Shown piece by piece: positions 41,995 through 50,334 of a stretch of DNA of 55,634 nt. Origin of the DNA: a virus. The stretch lies in IMG/VR virus record IMGVR_UViG_3300049215_000047, positions 1 through 55,634 of that record; one strand, 5' to 3'. The position numbers and the translations under genes were made by a program. How positions within the stretch are numbered: position 1 is the stretch's first letter; every line of letters begins with the position of its first letter. The notes under the pieces are model-generated. The model had not been told where the DNA came from, made no database searches, and saw only the letters and a program-made list of their open reading frames with translations.

Positions 41995-42753
41995 ATGTTC
42001 GGGCTCTTTTACTTTGCGGCGGACTATTTTCCGCGGCCGTATTTTCACAGCGGCGTTACGGCGACGACGGTCCAGCAGCTTGCCGTAAGGACGGTGCGGA
42101 AGGCCTCGCCGGCCTTTTGGTGCCCGACCGTTGAGGATACGAGGGCCGCGCTACTGGCGCTTCTGCCGCGAGGCCGGGCGTGGCGCAACGACGACGGCAG
42201 TATCGAGCCAGGCTCGGTGCTGTATCAGTTCTGGACGGCGGCGGCCTACGTCATCAATTACGCCAACGAACGGCTTTGCGCGCTGGCTCTCGAAATGCTC
42301 TGCGCCACGGAGACGGAGACTGACGATCAATGGATGATCGAGTACGGGCTGCCCGATCCTTGCGACCCGTTCCCGGACCTGTGCGAGAAGGTCGCCGCGA
42401 TCGGCGGCCAGCGGTGCGAGTATTTTAACGAGCGCATCGCCCGGCTCGGCTGGGTCGCCGAGTGCTTCGAGAAGTCCATCTCTTGCGGCGCTCGAGCGGG
42501 CTGTTCCCGCGCCGGCGCGCGCCGCGCCATGGCCGGTAATAGAAACGCGCTTGCGCTGACAGTACGCGTGCACACCGGCGATCCGCCGGTCGTAACGCCA
42601 GTGTCCGACCACATTAGGAAGCCGCTCGCCGGGAAGTTCCGCGCCGGGCAGCACCCGTCTTGCGACACCGTGACGCATCCGAGCGCCGCGCCGATCCGCT
42701 GTCTGATGGATCGTATCGTGCCCGCGCATGTGCAGATCGTTTTCGTCACCTGA
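41995..42753 (+). CDS. DUF2313 baseplate protein (Mu gp48-like)
   Basis: 252 aa. The part from residue 45 (VEDTRAALLALLPRGRAWRN, ATETETDDQWMIEYGLPDPC, IGGQRCEYF) is Mu gp48/DUF2313, which closes the baseplate wedge. Unusually it begins with about 40 aromatic residues (MFGLFYFAADYFPRPYF) like the separate small gene at 49676. The C-terminus is Cys-rich. Confidence 0.88.
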   Translation: MFGLFYFAADYFPRPYFHSGVTATTVQQLAVRTVRKASPAFWCPTVEDTRAALLALLPRGRAWRNDDGSIEPGSVLYQFWTAAAYVINYANERLCALALEMLCATETETDDQWMIEYGLPDPCDPFPDLCEKVAAIGGQRCEYFNERIARLGWVAECFEKSISCGARAGCSRAGARRAMAGNRNALALTVRVHTGDPPVVTPVSDHIRKPLAGKFRAGQHPSCDTVTHPSAAPIRCLMDRIVPAHVQIVFVT

Positions 42754-42769
42754 TCACTTGGAGTAACCA

Positions 42770-43822
42770 ATGACAGATATTCTCGGCCCCGCATCCGATA
42801 ACGCGGTCACGTCGCGTCCTGCGCGCACGATTGTCCGCGGCCCGTCGGATACGTGGTTCAAGGACTGTACCGACCCCGATGCCGAGGACGGAACGACATT
42901 CCCGGCCGATTTCTTCAATGACATTCTGGCGCAGATCAGGACCGCGCTCTCGTCGTCTGGCATTACGCGCGATGGGGCCGACGACATGCTGTGGCGCGCG
43001 ATGCGCGCGATTGGCGTTCGCTATGCCGCCGACAGCGGCGCAGCCAACTCTATCGTCGGCGCCTTTTCACCGCCAGTGACGCCTTCGCAGCTTGTCGCCG
43101 GCCTGATGCTAATCATCAAGCTGAACGCCAGCGTAACCGGCGCCACGACGATCACGGCCGACGGCAATGCACCCGCACCTCTGAAATGGCCTGACGGTAC
43201 GGCGCTTGCGCTTGGCGATGCGACCGCCGGCGCGCTTCTGCTCGTCGGCTTCGACGGTACGAATTTCCAATTGCTCTGCCGCATGAACGGCGGCGGGGCA
43301 TCGTCGGCGAATTTTGTTCCCGGCGTCATTTACGATTGGTCGAACGAGACGGTGCCGAGCGGCACGCTCGAATGCGACGGCTCTGCCGTCTCGCGCGCCA
43401 CTTATTCTCGCCTGTTCGGCATCATCGGTACGCGCTATGGCCAGGGCAACGGCACAACGACGTTCAATCTGCCCGACCGCCGCGGCTACTTCATCCGCGG
43501 CTGGGATCACACGGCAGGCCGCGACCCCGACGAGGGTGGCCGCACCGCGCAAAATGCCGGCGGCGCAACCGGAAACCATGTCGGCACCGTGCAGGGCGGC
43601 GCAGCCGGCCCGATCAGCCTCACCGGTGCGACGGCGGAGTTTGTCGGCCCGGGCGTCGTCTATCCGACCGATGGCGGAGCGTCCGGCATCCTCACTAACA
43701 ACGCCAATATCTCGGCGGTGGGGACCGTCGATCTGACAGGCACCCTGACGGTCTCGGGCAACTCGGGCGCAACCGAGACGCGGCCGAAGAACGTCACCAC
43801 GATGTTTGTGATCGCTTACTAA
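42770..43822 (+). CDS. Tail fibre protein with collar domain
   Basis: 350 aa. A fibre shaft-like N-terminal part (DGTTFPADFFNDILAQIRTA, ANSIVGAFSPPVTPSQLVAG) leads to a phage tail collar domain (about 185-245: VPSGTLECDGSAVSRATYSR, FGIIGTRYGQGNGTTTFNLP, DRRGYFIRG) and a beta-rich tip ending ETRPKNVTTMFVIAY. Receptor contact is expected at this tip. GGAGTAACCA precedes the ATG. Confidence 0.88.
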   Translation: MTDILGPASDNAVTSRPARTIVRGPSDTWFKDCTDPDAEDGTTFPADFFNDILAQIRTALSSSGITRDGADDMLWRAMRAIGVRYAADSGAANSIVGAFSPPVTPSQLVAGLMLIIKLNASVTGATTITADGNAPAPLKWPDGTALALGDATAGALLLVGFDGTNFQLLCRMNGGGASSANFVPGVIYDWSNETVPSGTLECDGSAVSRATYSRLFGIIGTRYGQGNGTTTFNLPDRRGYFIRGWDHTAGRDPDEGGRTAQNAGGATGNHVGTVQGGAAGPISLTGATAEFVGPGVVYPTDGGASGILTNNANISAVGTVDLTGTLTVSGNSGATETRPKNVTTMFVIAY

Positions 43823-44307
43823 TGCCGTTCGCCGTCAACTTCGTCACCGAGAGCGACCAGGACTTCGTCGCTGCCTTCGTCTACGGGCAAGCGGTCGATG
43901 CCTGGGACGCGGAGACGGCTTACGCGTCGGGAACGCGCGCGCTTTACGCCAACGTCGTCTGGCTTGCGGTTGCCGCATCGACTGGCGTCACGCCGGGGAG
44001 CGATATTACGAAGTGGACGCGCTCGGCCGCACTGCCAATCGACCTGACTGGCTCGACACTGCTGATGATGGTGCGCGCCGATCCGGCCGAGAATTACGCG
44101 CCGATCTCGCTAACCAGCGAAGGCGGAAACGGCATCACGATCAACGATGCCGTTGGCGGGTCTTTCACCATCACCATTCCGAACGCGACGCTCGGCGCGA
44201 TGCCCGCTGGCGACTACGTTCACTCGCTGGTCCGCGTGCGGCCTGATGGCCTGCGCGAACTCATCTGGAACGGCAAATTGACGCATTCCATAGGACCGAC
44301 GCGATGA
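43822..44307 (+). CDS. Fibre-associated beta-sandwich protein
   Basis: 161 aa. N-terminal W-x4-Y motif (AWDAETAYASGTRALYANVV) resembles a small carbohydrate-binding module, followed by an Ig-like sandwich (LPIDLTGSTLLMMVRADP, GGSFTITIPNATLGAMPAGD). The second part resembles the protein at 51946-52290. Likely a fibre or adaptor component. TAATG junction with the fibre gene. Confidence 0.65.
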   Translation: MPFAVNFVTESDQDFVAAFVYGQAVDAWDAETAYASGTRALYANVVWLAVAASTGVTPGSDITKWTRSAALPIDLTGSTLLMMVRADPAENYAPISLTSEGGNGITINDAVGGSFTITIPNATLGAMPAGDYVHSLVRVRPDGLRELIWNGKLTHSIGPTR

Positions 44308-45419
44308 GTGACCCGATCACGATCAGCGGCGGCGGCGCGACGCTGACCGTGCCGCCGCAGGGGCCGCAAGGGCCTCGTGGCGCACCAGGTCCGTCTGGGA
44401 TGCAAGGCGAGGCCGGTCCCGTCGGTGCTGATGGGCCCGCCGGCCCGGCTGGTCCGCTGCCGCTGCAAACGCTCGCCGCGTGGGCGACCGGGCAAGTCTA
44501 TACGGCGACCGCGCCGGCCTCTTTCGTAGCGCAGGCCGGATCGAGCTATGCGTGCGCCATTTCGCACACGTCAGGCACCTTCGCCGCCGACCTTGCGGCC
44601 GGGAAATGGATCGTAGTCGCCGCCAAGGGCACGCCCGGCGCCGGTACCGGCGACATGCTCGGCGCGAACAATCTGTCGGACGTCGCGAGCGCGGCCACGT
44701 CACTTGCCAATCTCGGCGGCGTGCCGACGGCGCGCACCATTACGGCGGCCGGCCTCGCAACCGGCGGCGGCAACTTGTCGGCGAACCTCACGATCACTGT
44801 ACCGAAGGCATCCGCGGCTGATATCATCGCCGGCACCGACGATGTGAAGGCTATCACCTCGAAGGGCCTCTCTGACGCCGGCGTTGGCGGCGGCTCGGGT
44901 TTCTCGACAGGCGACGCCAAGATCACGCTGAAGACCGCGGCTGATGCCGGTTGGGTTATGGCGAACGACGGAACGATCGGCGATGCGTCTTCCGGGGCGT
45001 CAACCCGGGCTAATTCCGACACTGCGGCGCTCTACGCAATTCTCTGGGCCATCCCTGACGCATATGCGCCGGTCACCGGCGGCCGCGGTGCGAACGCTGC
45101 GGCGGACTTCGCCGCGCATAAGAAGATCGCTCTCACGAAGGCGCTCGGCCGCGCCATCGCCATTGCCGGCACGGGCTCCGGCCTCAGCGCCCGCCCGCTC
45201 GGTTCTGTGGTCGGTGAGGAAGAGCACACGCTGACGACCGCTGAACTGCCGAACATCACGCTGCCATGTGGCGACGGCACTGCCGGCGAAGGCGGCTCAT
45301 ACTCCGGTCTAAAAACCGGATCGTCTAATACGCCGACCATCAACACGACCGCGAACGGTGGCGGCTCGCACAACAACATGCAGCCAACGTCGTTCTGGAA
45401 CATCATGATCAAGCTGTAG
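44304..45419 (+). CDS. Tail fibre with collagen-like repeats
   Basis: 371 aa. Residues 20-52 are eleven Gly-x-y triplets (GPQGPRGAPGPSGMQGEAG), a collagen-like trimeric rod. Then comes a module with YACAISHTSGTFAADLAAGK and the C-terminal receptor part ending SHNNMQPTSFWNIMIKL, a typical phage tail tip ending. Start coupled to previous stop (ATGA). Confidence 0.85.
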   Translation: MSDPITISGGGATLTVPPQGPQGPRGAPGPSGMQGEAGPVGADGPAGPAGPLPLQTLAAWATGQVYTATAPASFVAQAGSSYACAISHTSGTFAADLAAGKWIVVAAKGTPGAGTGDMLGANNLSDVASAATSLANLGGVPTARTITAAGLATGGGNLSANLTITVPKASAADIIAGTDDVKAITSKGLSDAGVGGGSGFSTGDAKITLKTAADAGWVMANDGTIGDASSGASTRANSDTAALYAILWAIPDAYAPVTGGRGANAAADFAAHKKIALTKALGRAIAIAGTGSGLSARPLGSVVGEEEHTLTTAELPNITLPCGDGTAGEGGSYSGLKTGSSNTPTINTTANGGGSHNNMQPTSFWNIMIKL

Positions 45420-45427
45420 GAGACGCC

Positions 45428-45571
45428 ATGTGCTTTTCGATTTCCGGATGGTGGTCGCAGACATTTGCCGCGCCGCCATTCGTGGCCGCAGGCGGAGGCG
45501 GCGGTTACGTGCCGTCGCTCGATTTCAGTGACGCCAGAAACTCAATGTATATCGGAGGCTGCTTGCCATGA
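45428..45571 (+). CDS. Small hypothetical protein, 47 aa
   Basis: ATG 45428 follows the fibre stop by 8 nt (GGAGACGCC as ribosome site) and its TGA overlaps the next ATG. Aromatic start (CFSISGWWSQTFAAPPF), a run of glycines and a soluble end. It fills the gap between two genes and looks translated; function unknown. Confidence 0.55.
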   Translation: MCFSISGWWSQTFAAPPFVAAGGGGGYVPSLDFSDARNSMYIGGCLP

Positions 45572-45987
45572 CGATCTCGGTGAAAGACAGCGGCGGCACC
45601 AATAGAACGGTCAGCACGCTCGACGATCTGATCGCGCTCATCAACGCGGCTGGTCGCAAGAATGCCGCCGGTAGCTCGCCCGTTTCCGAAAGCGGGTTGC
45701 TCTATCAAGCGGTCGCTGCATCGGCGAGCGACACTGCACTCGTCGGCGCAGGTTCCGGCGCGTCAGGCGACTATCTCTCGCACCTTGTCTGCGTGGTCGC
45801 GACGGCGGCGACATCGCAAGTGCAAATTAAGGACGGCAGCGGCAGCGAGATCACCATCCTCCCGAACGCCGTCGGGGCCGGTGTGGGAACCTATACGATC
45901 TTCCTCGGCCTGTTCAGCAAAAGCGGGGCCTGGAAAGTCTCGACAGCGGCCGGCGTATCCGTGCTGGCAGCAGGCGATTTCACCTAA
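45568..45987 (+). CDS. Hypothetical tail-region protein
   Basis: 139 aa. Beta-rich (TISVKDSGGTNRTVSTLDDL, SSPVSESGLLYQAVAASASD, SQVQIKDGSGSEITILPNAV). Small proteins of this form accompany fibre genes in alphaproteobacterial phages and may be fibre tips or adaptors. Coupled by ATGA to the previous gene and TAATG to the next. Confidence 0.65.
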   Translation: MTISVKDSGGTNRTVSTLDDLIALINAAGRKNAAGSSPVSESGLLYQAVAASASDTALVGAGSGASGDYLSHLVCVVATAATSQVQIKDGSGSEITILPNAVGAGVGTYTIFLGLFSKSGAWKVSTAAGVSVLAAGDFT

Positions 45988-46628
45988 TGCTTTTGCGTAA
46001 GCGCGGCGCGCTGTTCGTCCCGGCGCCATACGCCGGAGGCGGGGGAGGCGGCGGCTTGGCGTTTGACGGCTCAGCGTTTAGCACAACGGACGTTTCGCCG
46101 TCGCTTACTATCACTACCACACAGCCTAACGACATCATCGTGCTGTGGGGCTTCTGCAACTCTGGCGCCGATGACCCGGGCACCGGCGCAATCGGCGGCA
46201 CTGCTGGCCTTACTTGGACAAAACAAGGGACCACGGCCAACCAGATGGCCGTGTTCACCGCTCTTGCGGCGAGCGCGCTCTCCGGTGCCACTATCAGCAT
46301 GTCGATTGGTGGCGGCGCGTGGTTAGGAGCATGCGCTGTAGCGGGCGCAAAGACTTCTGGCTACTTAGATGGGAGCGTTGTGCGCGGCGCCTCGCTGCCG
46401 GCCTCCATCACGACAGCAAACGCCAACGACTTCATCCTGACGATGTGCGGCGGCGGTGGTGCGTTCACCGCGGATAGCGGGTGGTCATTGCTGCACGCCC
46501 CAAGCTCGTGGCCGCCGGGATATACGGATGCCGAATACCGGATTGCGTCCTCGGCCGGCACCTACAGCAATCCTTTCGGCAGCTCTACCGGCACATGGGC
46601 CGCCATCGCAATCGAGCAGGGGCCGTAA
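45987..46628 (+). CDS. Jelly-roll-like fibre protein
   Basis: 213 aa. After a Gly-rich start, the sequence LAFDGSAFSTTDVSPSLTIT, NDIIVLWGFCNSGADD, AVFTALAASALSGATISMS and ITTANANDFILTMCG gives a beta-sandwich seen in phage adhesion proteins; the first 215 residues of the protein at 50335 have the same build. It likely binds a surface structure. Confidence 0.65.
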   Translation: MLLRKRGALFVPAPYAGGGGGGGLAFDGSAFSTTDVSPSLTITTTQPNDIIVLWGFCNSGADDPGTGAIGGTAGLTWTKQGTTANQMAVFTALAASALSGATISMSIGGGAWLGACAVAGAKTSGYLDGSVVRGASLPASITTANANDFILTMCGGGGAFTADSGWSLLHAPSSWPPGYTDAEYRIASSAGTYSNPFGSSTGTWAAIAIEQGP

Positions 46629-48923
46629 ATGCCGATCAGGCTCCATCAGTTCGCGCGCCCCAATGTCTGGCAGACCGTGCGCCTCGGCGACGGCGGTGAG
46701 ACGCAGGCCATACACTTCTACGCTGATGGCACGGCGCTCAACCGCACCGATACCTATGGCGGCTATCTACTCAATCGCACGACGGGTAAATGGAGCCAGC
46801 TTTTTGACGCCCGATCTGTGGCGCCTGTCGGCTTCTCCGCCGATCGGCTCAATACCGGTGGCGGCGCTTATGAGCTAGTGGCGGCGCCGAGCAACACCAA
46901 CACATTCTACGCGTTCCTGCGCGGGTCGCTCATCAAGTCGCTCAACCGCGGCTATACTTGGAACCCCACGGGCTTTCCCGATGAAGTAGGGAGCCCTCCG
47001 AACGACTACTGCAACTCGAACGCCTCCAAGGGCAAAAACAAGATTGCGGTTGATCCGCAAAATGAAAACTTCCTGTTCGCGGCATCGCCGTTTGACTGGA
47101 ACGCAAGCCCGACGAATTGCGGCCTCAAGTGGACCGCCGATGGCGGCGCGACGTGGAACAACATTCCGGTGTCTTCAATCCCGGCCTGCCTAGAATATGG
47201 GAGCACAGGACAGCCCGGCGGCTATATCGTTGAGTGCGACGCGAGCTCGAGCGTTGTCAGCGGCAAGAAGCAAGTTTGGTACGCCTTCAGCTACGGCCAC
47301 GACGTCTACAAGACGACAAATGCCGGCGCGTCGTGGAGCCCGCTAAGCTGTCCGTCCACGACCATCATGGAGATGCACGTCGACGCCAACGGCATCTTGT
47401 GGGCGGTCGACGAGAGCGCGGGCGTCGGCTACGGGCGCGGTACTACTTACAAGTACGATGGCAGTTGGCACACAATCGACCCCACCCTCGGTGGCCAGGC
47501 GCGCGGCATCGCGATCGACTTGAGGTACCAGGCGCTCGGCTCTACCGTGCTGTACTGTCAGGCCGACTATATGACGGCCAATCGCTTCTCGGTCACGAGC
47601 GACAGCGGCGGCTCATTCACGAAGAACACCCACGATCCCACGCTTGTTTGCGATGACATCCCGTGGATCGGCTGGATGATGAATACCGGAGCGGACACGC
47701 TTGCCGGGGGTATGGAGTTCGACCCTTACGACAATTCGTTATGGACCTGGAACGGTCTTGCCTGTTTGAAGTGCGCCACACCGCCATTGACCAACGTCGC
47801 ATATTCGTGGGTTTCGCAGACCGCGCCGATCGAGCAGCTTGTCACGACAAAGCTGCTCAAGGTGCCGGGCGGCCCGCTACTTGTCGGCACCGAGGACATG
47901 GGCGTCTTCGTTCTCAACGACTGGACGCAGTACCCGGCGACGCATCTACAGGACCCGAGCTTCGCACCGCATCTCGATTTCAGCTACTCGCCCTTCGATT
48001 ACAACACCATCGCGTTCATGATTGTTCAGGACGGCATCCCGCCGAATGATCGGTCAGGCGTGTCTCACGATGCCGGCGCGACATCGACGACGTTCAACAC
48101 GCTGGGGGGCAAGTCGGGCACGTCCGCTTCTCAGTGGATACCGTACGCTGTCGGCAGCGGAGCTGGCGGCAGCAACGGTCCGGGAGGCTGGAACGGCGGC
48201 ATGCTCGCGGTCAGCGGGACCAACAATTATTGCGCGATACGCGGAGACTATGGCGACCCGAACTATCTCTACTACACCACGAACGGCGGGGTGACGTGGA
48301 CACCGGCAACTGGCCTGCCGACATTGCTCGGCACCGACTTTGCCTATTATGCATCGCATCATTGTCTTGAGCGCGACCGCAACGTCCCGGGCACGTTTTA
48401 CCTGCATCTCAGCGCCGGCCTTTATATCAGCACCAACTACGGTGCATCGTGGGCGTTGCAATCGAACTTCAATCCAGGCGCCTTCAACGGCGGGGCGCAG
48501 CTCAAGGCGTCGCCTGACGTGTCTCCGGGGCACAGCTATAGCAAGCTGTATTATACGCCGGGCCGCGCCAGCAATGACGGGCTATATATCTCGCTCGACC
48601 AAGGCGTCACCTGGACCAAGATCGGCAACACTTACGACATCTTCGATCTTGGTTTTGGTCCGCCGAACCCCGGCAAGTCGATCGCATCGCTATGGGTATG
48701 GGGACAGGTCGCCGGCTCCGGCGACGCCGTGGGGCTTTTCAATTCCGGCGATGACGGCACGACGTGGACAAAGATGGATGGCGCGAACCCGGTGGTCGCG
48801 GGACTGTCCGACGCTCCGGGCGGAACGATTGACCAAATCTCTTCGATGGATGTCGACCAACTTACATGGGGCCTGGTGTTTATCGGCACCAAGGGTCACG
48901 GCGCGATTTGGCGCCAGTTCTAA
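46629..48923 (+). CDS. Beta-propeller tailspike (BNR/Asp-box repeats)
   Basis: 764 aa. At least eight Asp-box-like motifs of the form SxDxGxTW are spread over the protein: NRGYTWNP, TADGGATWNN, TTNAGASWSP, SDSGGSFTK, TTNGGVTWTP, STNYGASWAL, SLDQGVTWTK, SGDDGTTWTK. This marks two beta-propellers like sialidases, GH74 xyloglucanases or Ycf48/VPS10-type proteins. No complete sialidase Arg triad was identified, so the activity is unknown. In the fibre block it is most probably a spike that binds or cuts host surface sugar. Starts directly after the previous stop. Confidence 0.75.
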   Translation: MPIRLHQFARPNVWQTVRLGDGGETQAIHFYADGTALNRTDTYGGYLLNRTTGKWSQLFDARSVAPVGFSADRLNTGGGAYELVAAPSNTNTFYAFLRGSLIKSLNRGYTWNPTGFPDEVGSPPNDYCNSNASKGKNKIAVDPQNENFLFAASPFDWNASPTNCGLKWTADGGATWNNIPVSSIPACLEYGSTGQPGGYIVECDASSSVVSGKKQVWYAFSYGHDVYKTTNAGASWSPLSCPSTTIMEMHVDANGILWAVDESAGVGYGRGTTYKYDGSWHTIDPTLGGQARGIAIDLRYQALGSTVLYCQADYMTANRFSVTSDSGGSFTKNTHDPTLVCDDIPWIGWMMNTGADTLAGGMEFDPYDNSLWTWNGLACLKCATPPLTNVAYSWVSQTAPIEQLVTTKLLKVPGGPLLVGTEDMGVFVLNDWTQYPATHLQDPSFAPHLDFSYSPFDYNTIAFMIVQDGIPPNDRSGVSHDAGATSTTFNTLGGKSGTSASQWIPYAVGSGAGGSNGPGGWNGGMLAVSGTNNYCAIRGDYGDPNYLYYTTNGGVTWTPATGLPTLLGTDFAYYASHHCLERDRNVPGTFYLHLSAGLYISTNYGASWALQSNFNPGAFNGGAQLKASPDVSPGHSYSKLYYTPGRASNDGLYISLDQGVTWTKIGNTYDIFDLGFGPPNPGKSIASLWVWGQVAGSGDAVGLFNSGDDGTTWTKMDGANPVVAGLSDAPGGTIDQISSMDVDQLTWGLVFIGTKGHGAIWRQF

Positions 48924-48938
48924 TCGGGTGAACCAATC

Positions 48939-49676
48939 ATGAGCGACAAATTCCAGGGCGGCGTCGTCGCCAACGCCGCGAGCGTTTCGCTCGATGCCAT
49001 CCTGCGCAAGACCGCGGACTCGACCGAACAGACCGGCAAGGTCGCCGCGGATATGACGCTCTCGTATTGGCGCCAGGGCGGCACGCGTACCGCGGTGACG
49101 GCGTCCGACCTCGGCTCGGTCAACGCGGCGTGGTCATCGGGCGGTGTGAAAGAGGTCGACGCGACGAACATGCCGGGCACGTACCGGATCGACTGGCCGG
49201 ACGCCGCGTTCGCACCTGGCGCCGACTGGGTGCAACTGTCCGTCAAAGTCGCCTCGTGCTTTACCTATAACGAGCGCGTTCCGATCACCAGCAACGTGAT
49301 CCAGACCGGCGACAGCTTCGCGCGCATCGGTGCGACGGGCTCGGGCCTGACGACGATCACGGCGAAGACGAACAACCTGCCGGCCGCGCCTGCAGATGAA
49401 AGTCTGATCATCGCGGCAACGACTTCGCTGGCGTCATCGATCGCAGCGCTGCCGACGGCTTCGGCTATCGCGACCGCAGTCTTTGCGACTGTCGTCGAGA
49501 ACAGCCTGACATTCCTCGAGATCGTGCGGCTGAAGGCGGCCGTGCTTCTCGGCAAGGCGAGCGGGCAGGGTACGACGTCGCCGGTCTTCCGCGACCTCGC
49601 TGATACGAAAGACCGCGTTGCGGCGTCCGTCGACACATCAGGCAACCGCACCGGCGTGACCTTGAACGGATCCTGA
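48939..49676 (+). CDS. Hypothetical tail/fibre adaptor protein
   Basis: 245 aa. LDAILRKTADSTEQTGKVAA, LSYWRQGGTRTAVTASDLGS and MPGTYRIDWPDAAFAPGADW are common in baseplate-upper or fibre-attached phage proteins; the later part is helical (TASAIATAVFATVVENSLTF). It may connect fibres to the baseplate. Stop shares bases with the next start (TGATG). Confidence 0.65.
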   Translation: MSDKFQGGVVANAASVSLDAILRKTADSTEQTGKVAADMTLSYWRQGGTRTAVTASDLGSVNAAWSSGGVKEVDATNMPGTYRIDWPDAAFAPGADWVQLSVKVASCFTYNERVPITSNVIQTGDSFARIGATGSGLTTITAKTNNLPAAPADESLIIAATTSLASSIAALPTASAIATAVFATVVENSLTFLEIVRLKAAVLLGKASGQGTTSPVFRDLADTKDRVAASVDTSGNRTGVTLNGS

Positions 49677-49837
49677 TGTTTCCGAGGTGCGTTTTCGCGG
49701 CGTGGTACTTTGCGGCGAGCTTCTTCGTAAGTGGCGGCGATGTAGTCGCAACGCAGCCGCCGATCGTTCCGGTAGTCGCGCCGACAAGTTTCTTCGCGCG
49801 GCTCATGGCGTGGCTGCGCTCGCTCTTCGGGCGCTAA
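49676..49837 (+). CDS. Small aromatic hydrophobic protein, 53 aa
   Basis: Start overlaps the preceding stop (TGATG). MFPRCVFAAWYFAASFFVSG resembles the first residues of the gp48-like protein (FGLFYFAADYFPRPYFHSG). A Pro/Val-rich middle and a basic aromatic end (FFARLMAWLRSLFGR) follow. Possibly membrane-active or a fibre accessory. Function unknown. Confidence 0.6.
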   Translation: MFPRCVFAAWYFAASFFVSGGDVVATQPPIVPVVAPTSFFARLMAWLRSLFGR

Positions 49838-49873
49838 TCCCTCAATCACCACTTCAATAATCGGAGAGAGATC

Positions 49874-50302
49874 ATGACCGTTCAATGGGACACTACGCTG
49901 CGAAACGCTTTGCTTGATGCGTGGGAAACCGCCATCGGCGTGTCGGCGAAGGTCGCTATCTATAGCGGATCTATGCCGGCGAACGCCGCTGCAGACACGA
50001 CCGGCACGAAGCTGGTCGAATGGGACCTCGGTTCGGACTGGGCCGCGAATGCCTCGGCCGGCTCGAAGGCGCTGAGCGGCACGCCGATTGCTGGCACGGG
50101 CGCAGCGACCGGCACGGCGGGCTACTACCGCATCTTTACCAGCGCGCAATCGACCGCGCCGGGCTCGACGAAGCCGTGCATGGAGCAGGGTACGGTTACG
50201 GCGACCGGCGGCGGCGGCGACTTGACCGTCGACAATACGAGCATCGCGTCCGGCCAGACGGTGAACATCACGGGCTTCACCAAGACCGCGCCCGGCGCCT
50301 AA
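49874..50302 (+). CDS. Conserved phage structural-region protein
   Basis: 142 aa. TLRNALLDAWETAIGVSAKV, IYSGSMPANAAADTTGTKL, YYRIFTSAQSTAPGSTKPCM, EQGTVTATGGGGDLTVDNTS follow a pattern I know from small beta-rich proteins in phage structural modules; probably a fibre or spike-associated protein. GGAGAGAGATC precedes the ATG. Confidence 0.65.
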   Translation: MTVQWDTTLRNALLDAWETAIGVSAKVAIYSGSMPANAAADTTGTKLVEWDLGSDWAANASAGSKALSGTPIAGTGAATGTAGYYRIFTSAQSTAPGSTKPCMEQGTVTATGGGGDLTVDNTSIASGQTVNITGFTKTAPGA

Positions 50303-50334
50303 AGGGCGCGCTCGATCGTCTTTGAGGCCGCCAG

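Noticed and set aside
46629-48923. Naming the propeller protein a sialidase
   Set aside because: Asp-boxes are shared by several unrelated propeller families, and I could not find the sialidase Arg triad and Tyr/Glu pair.
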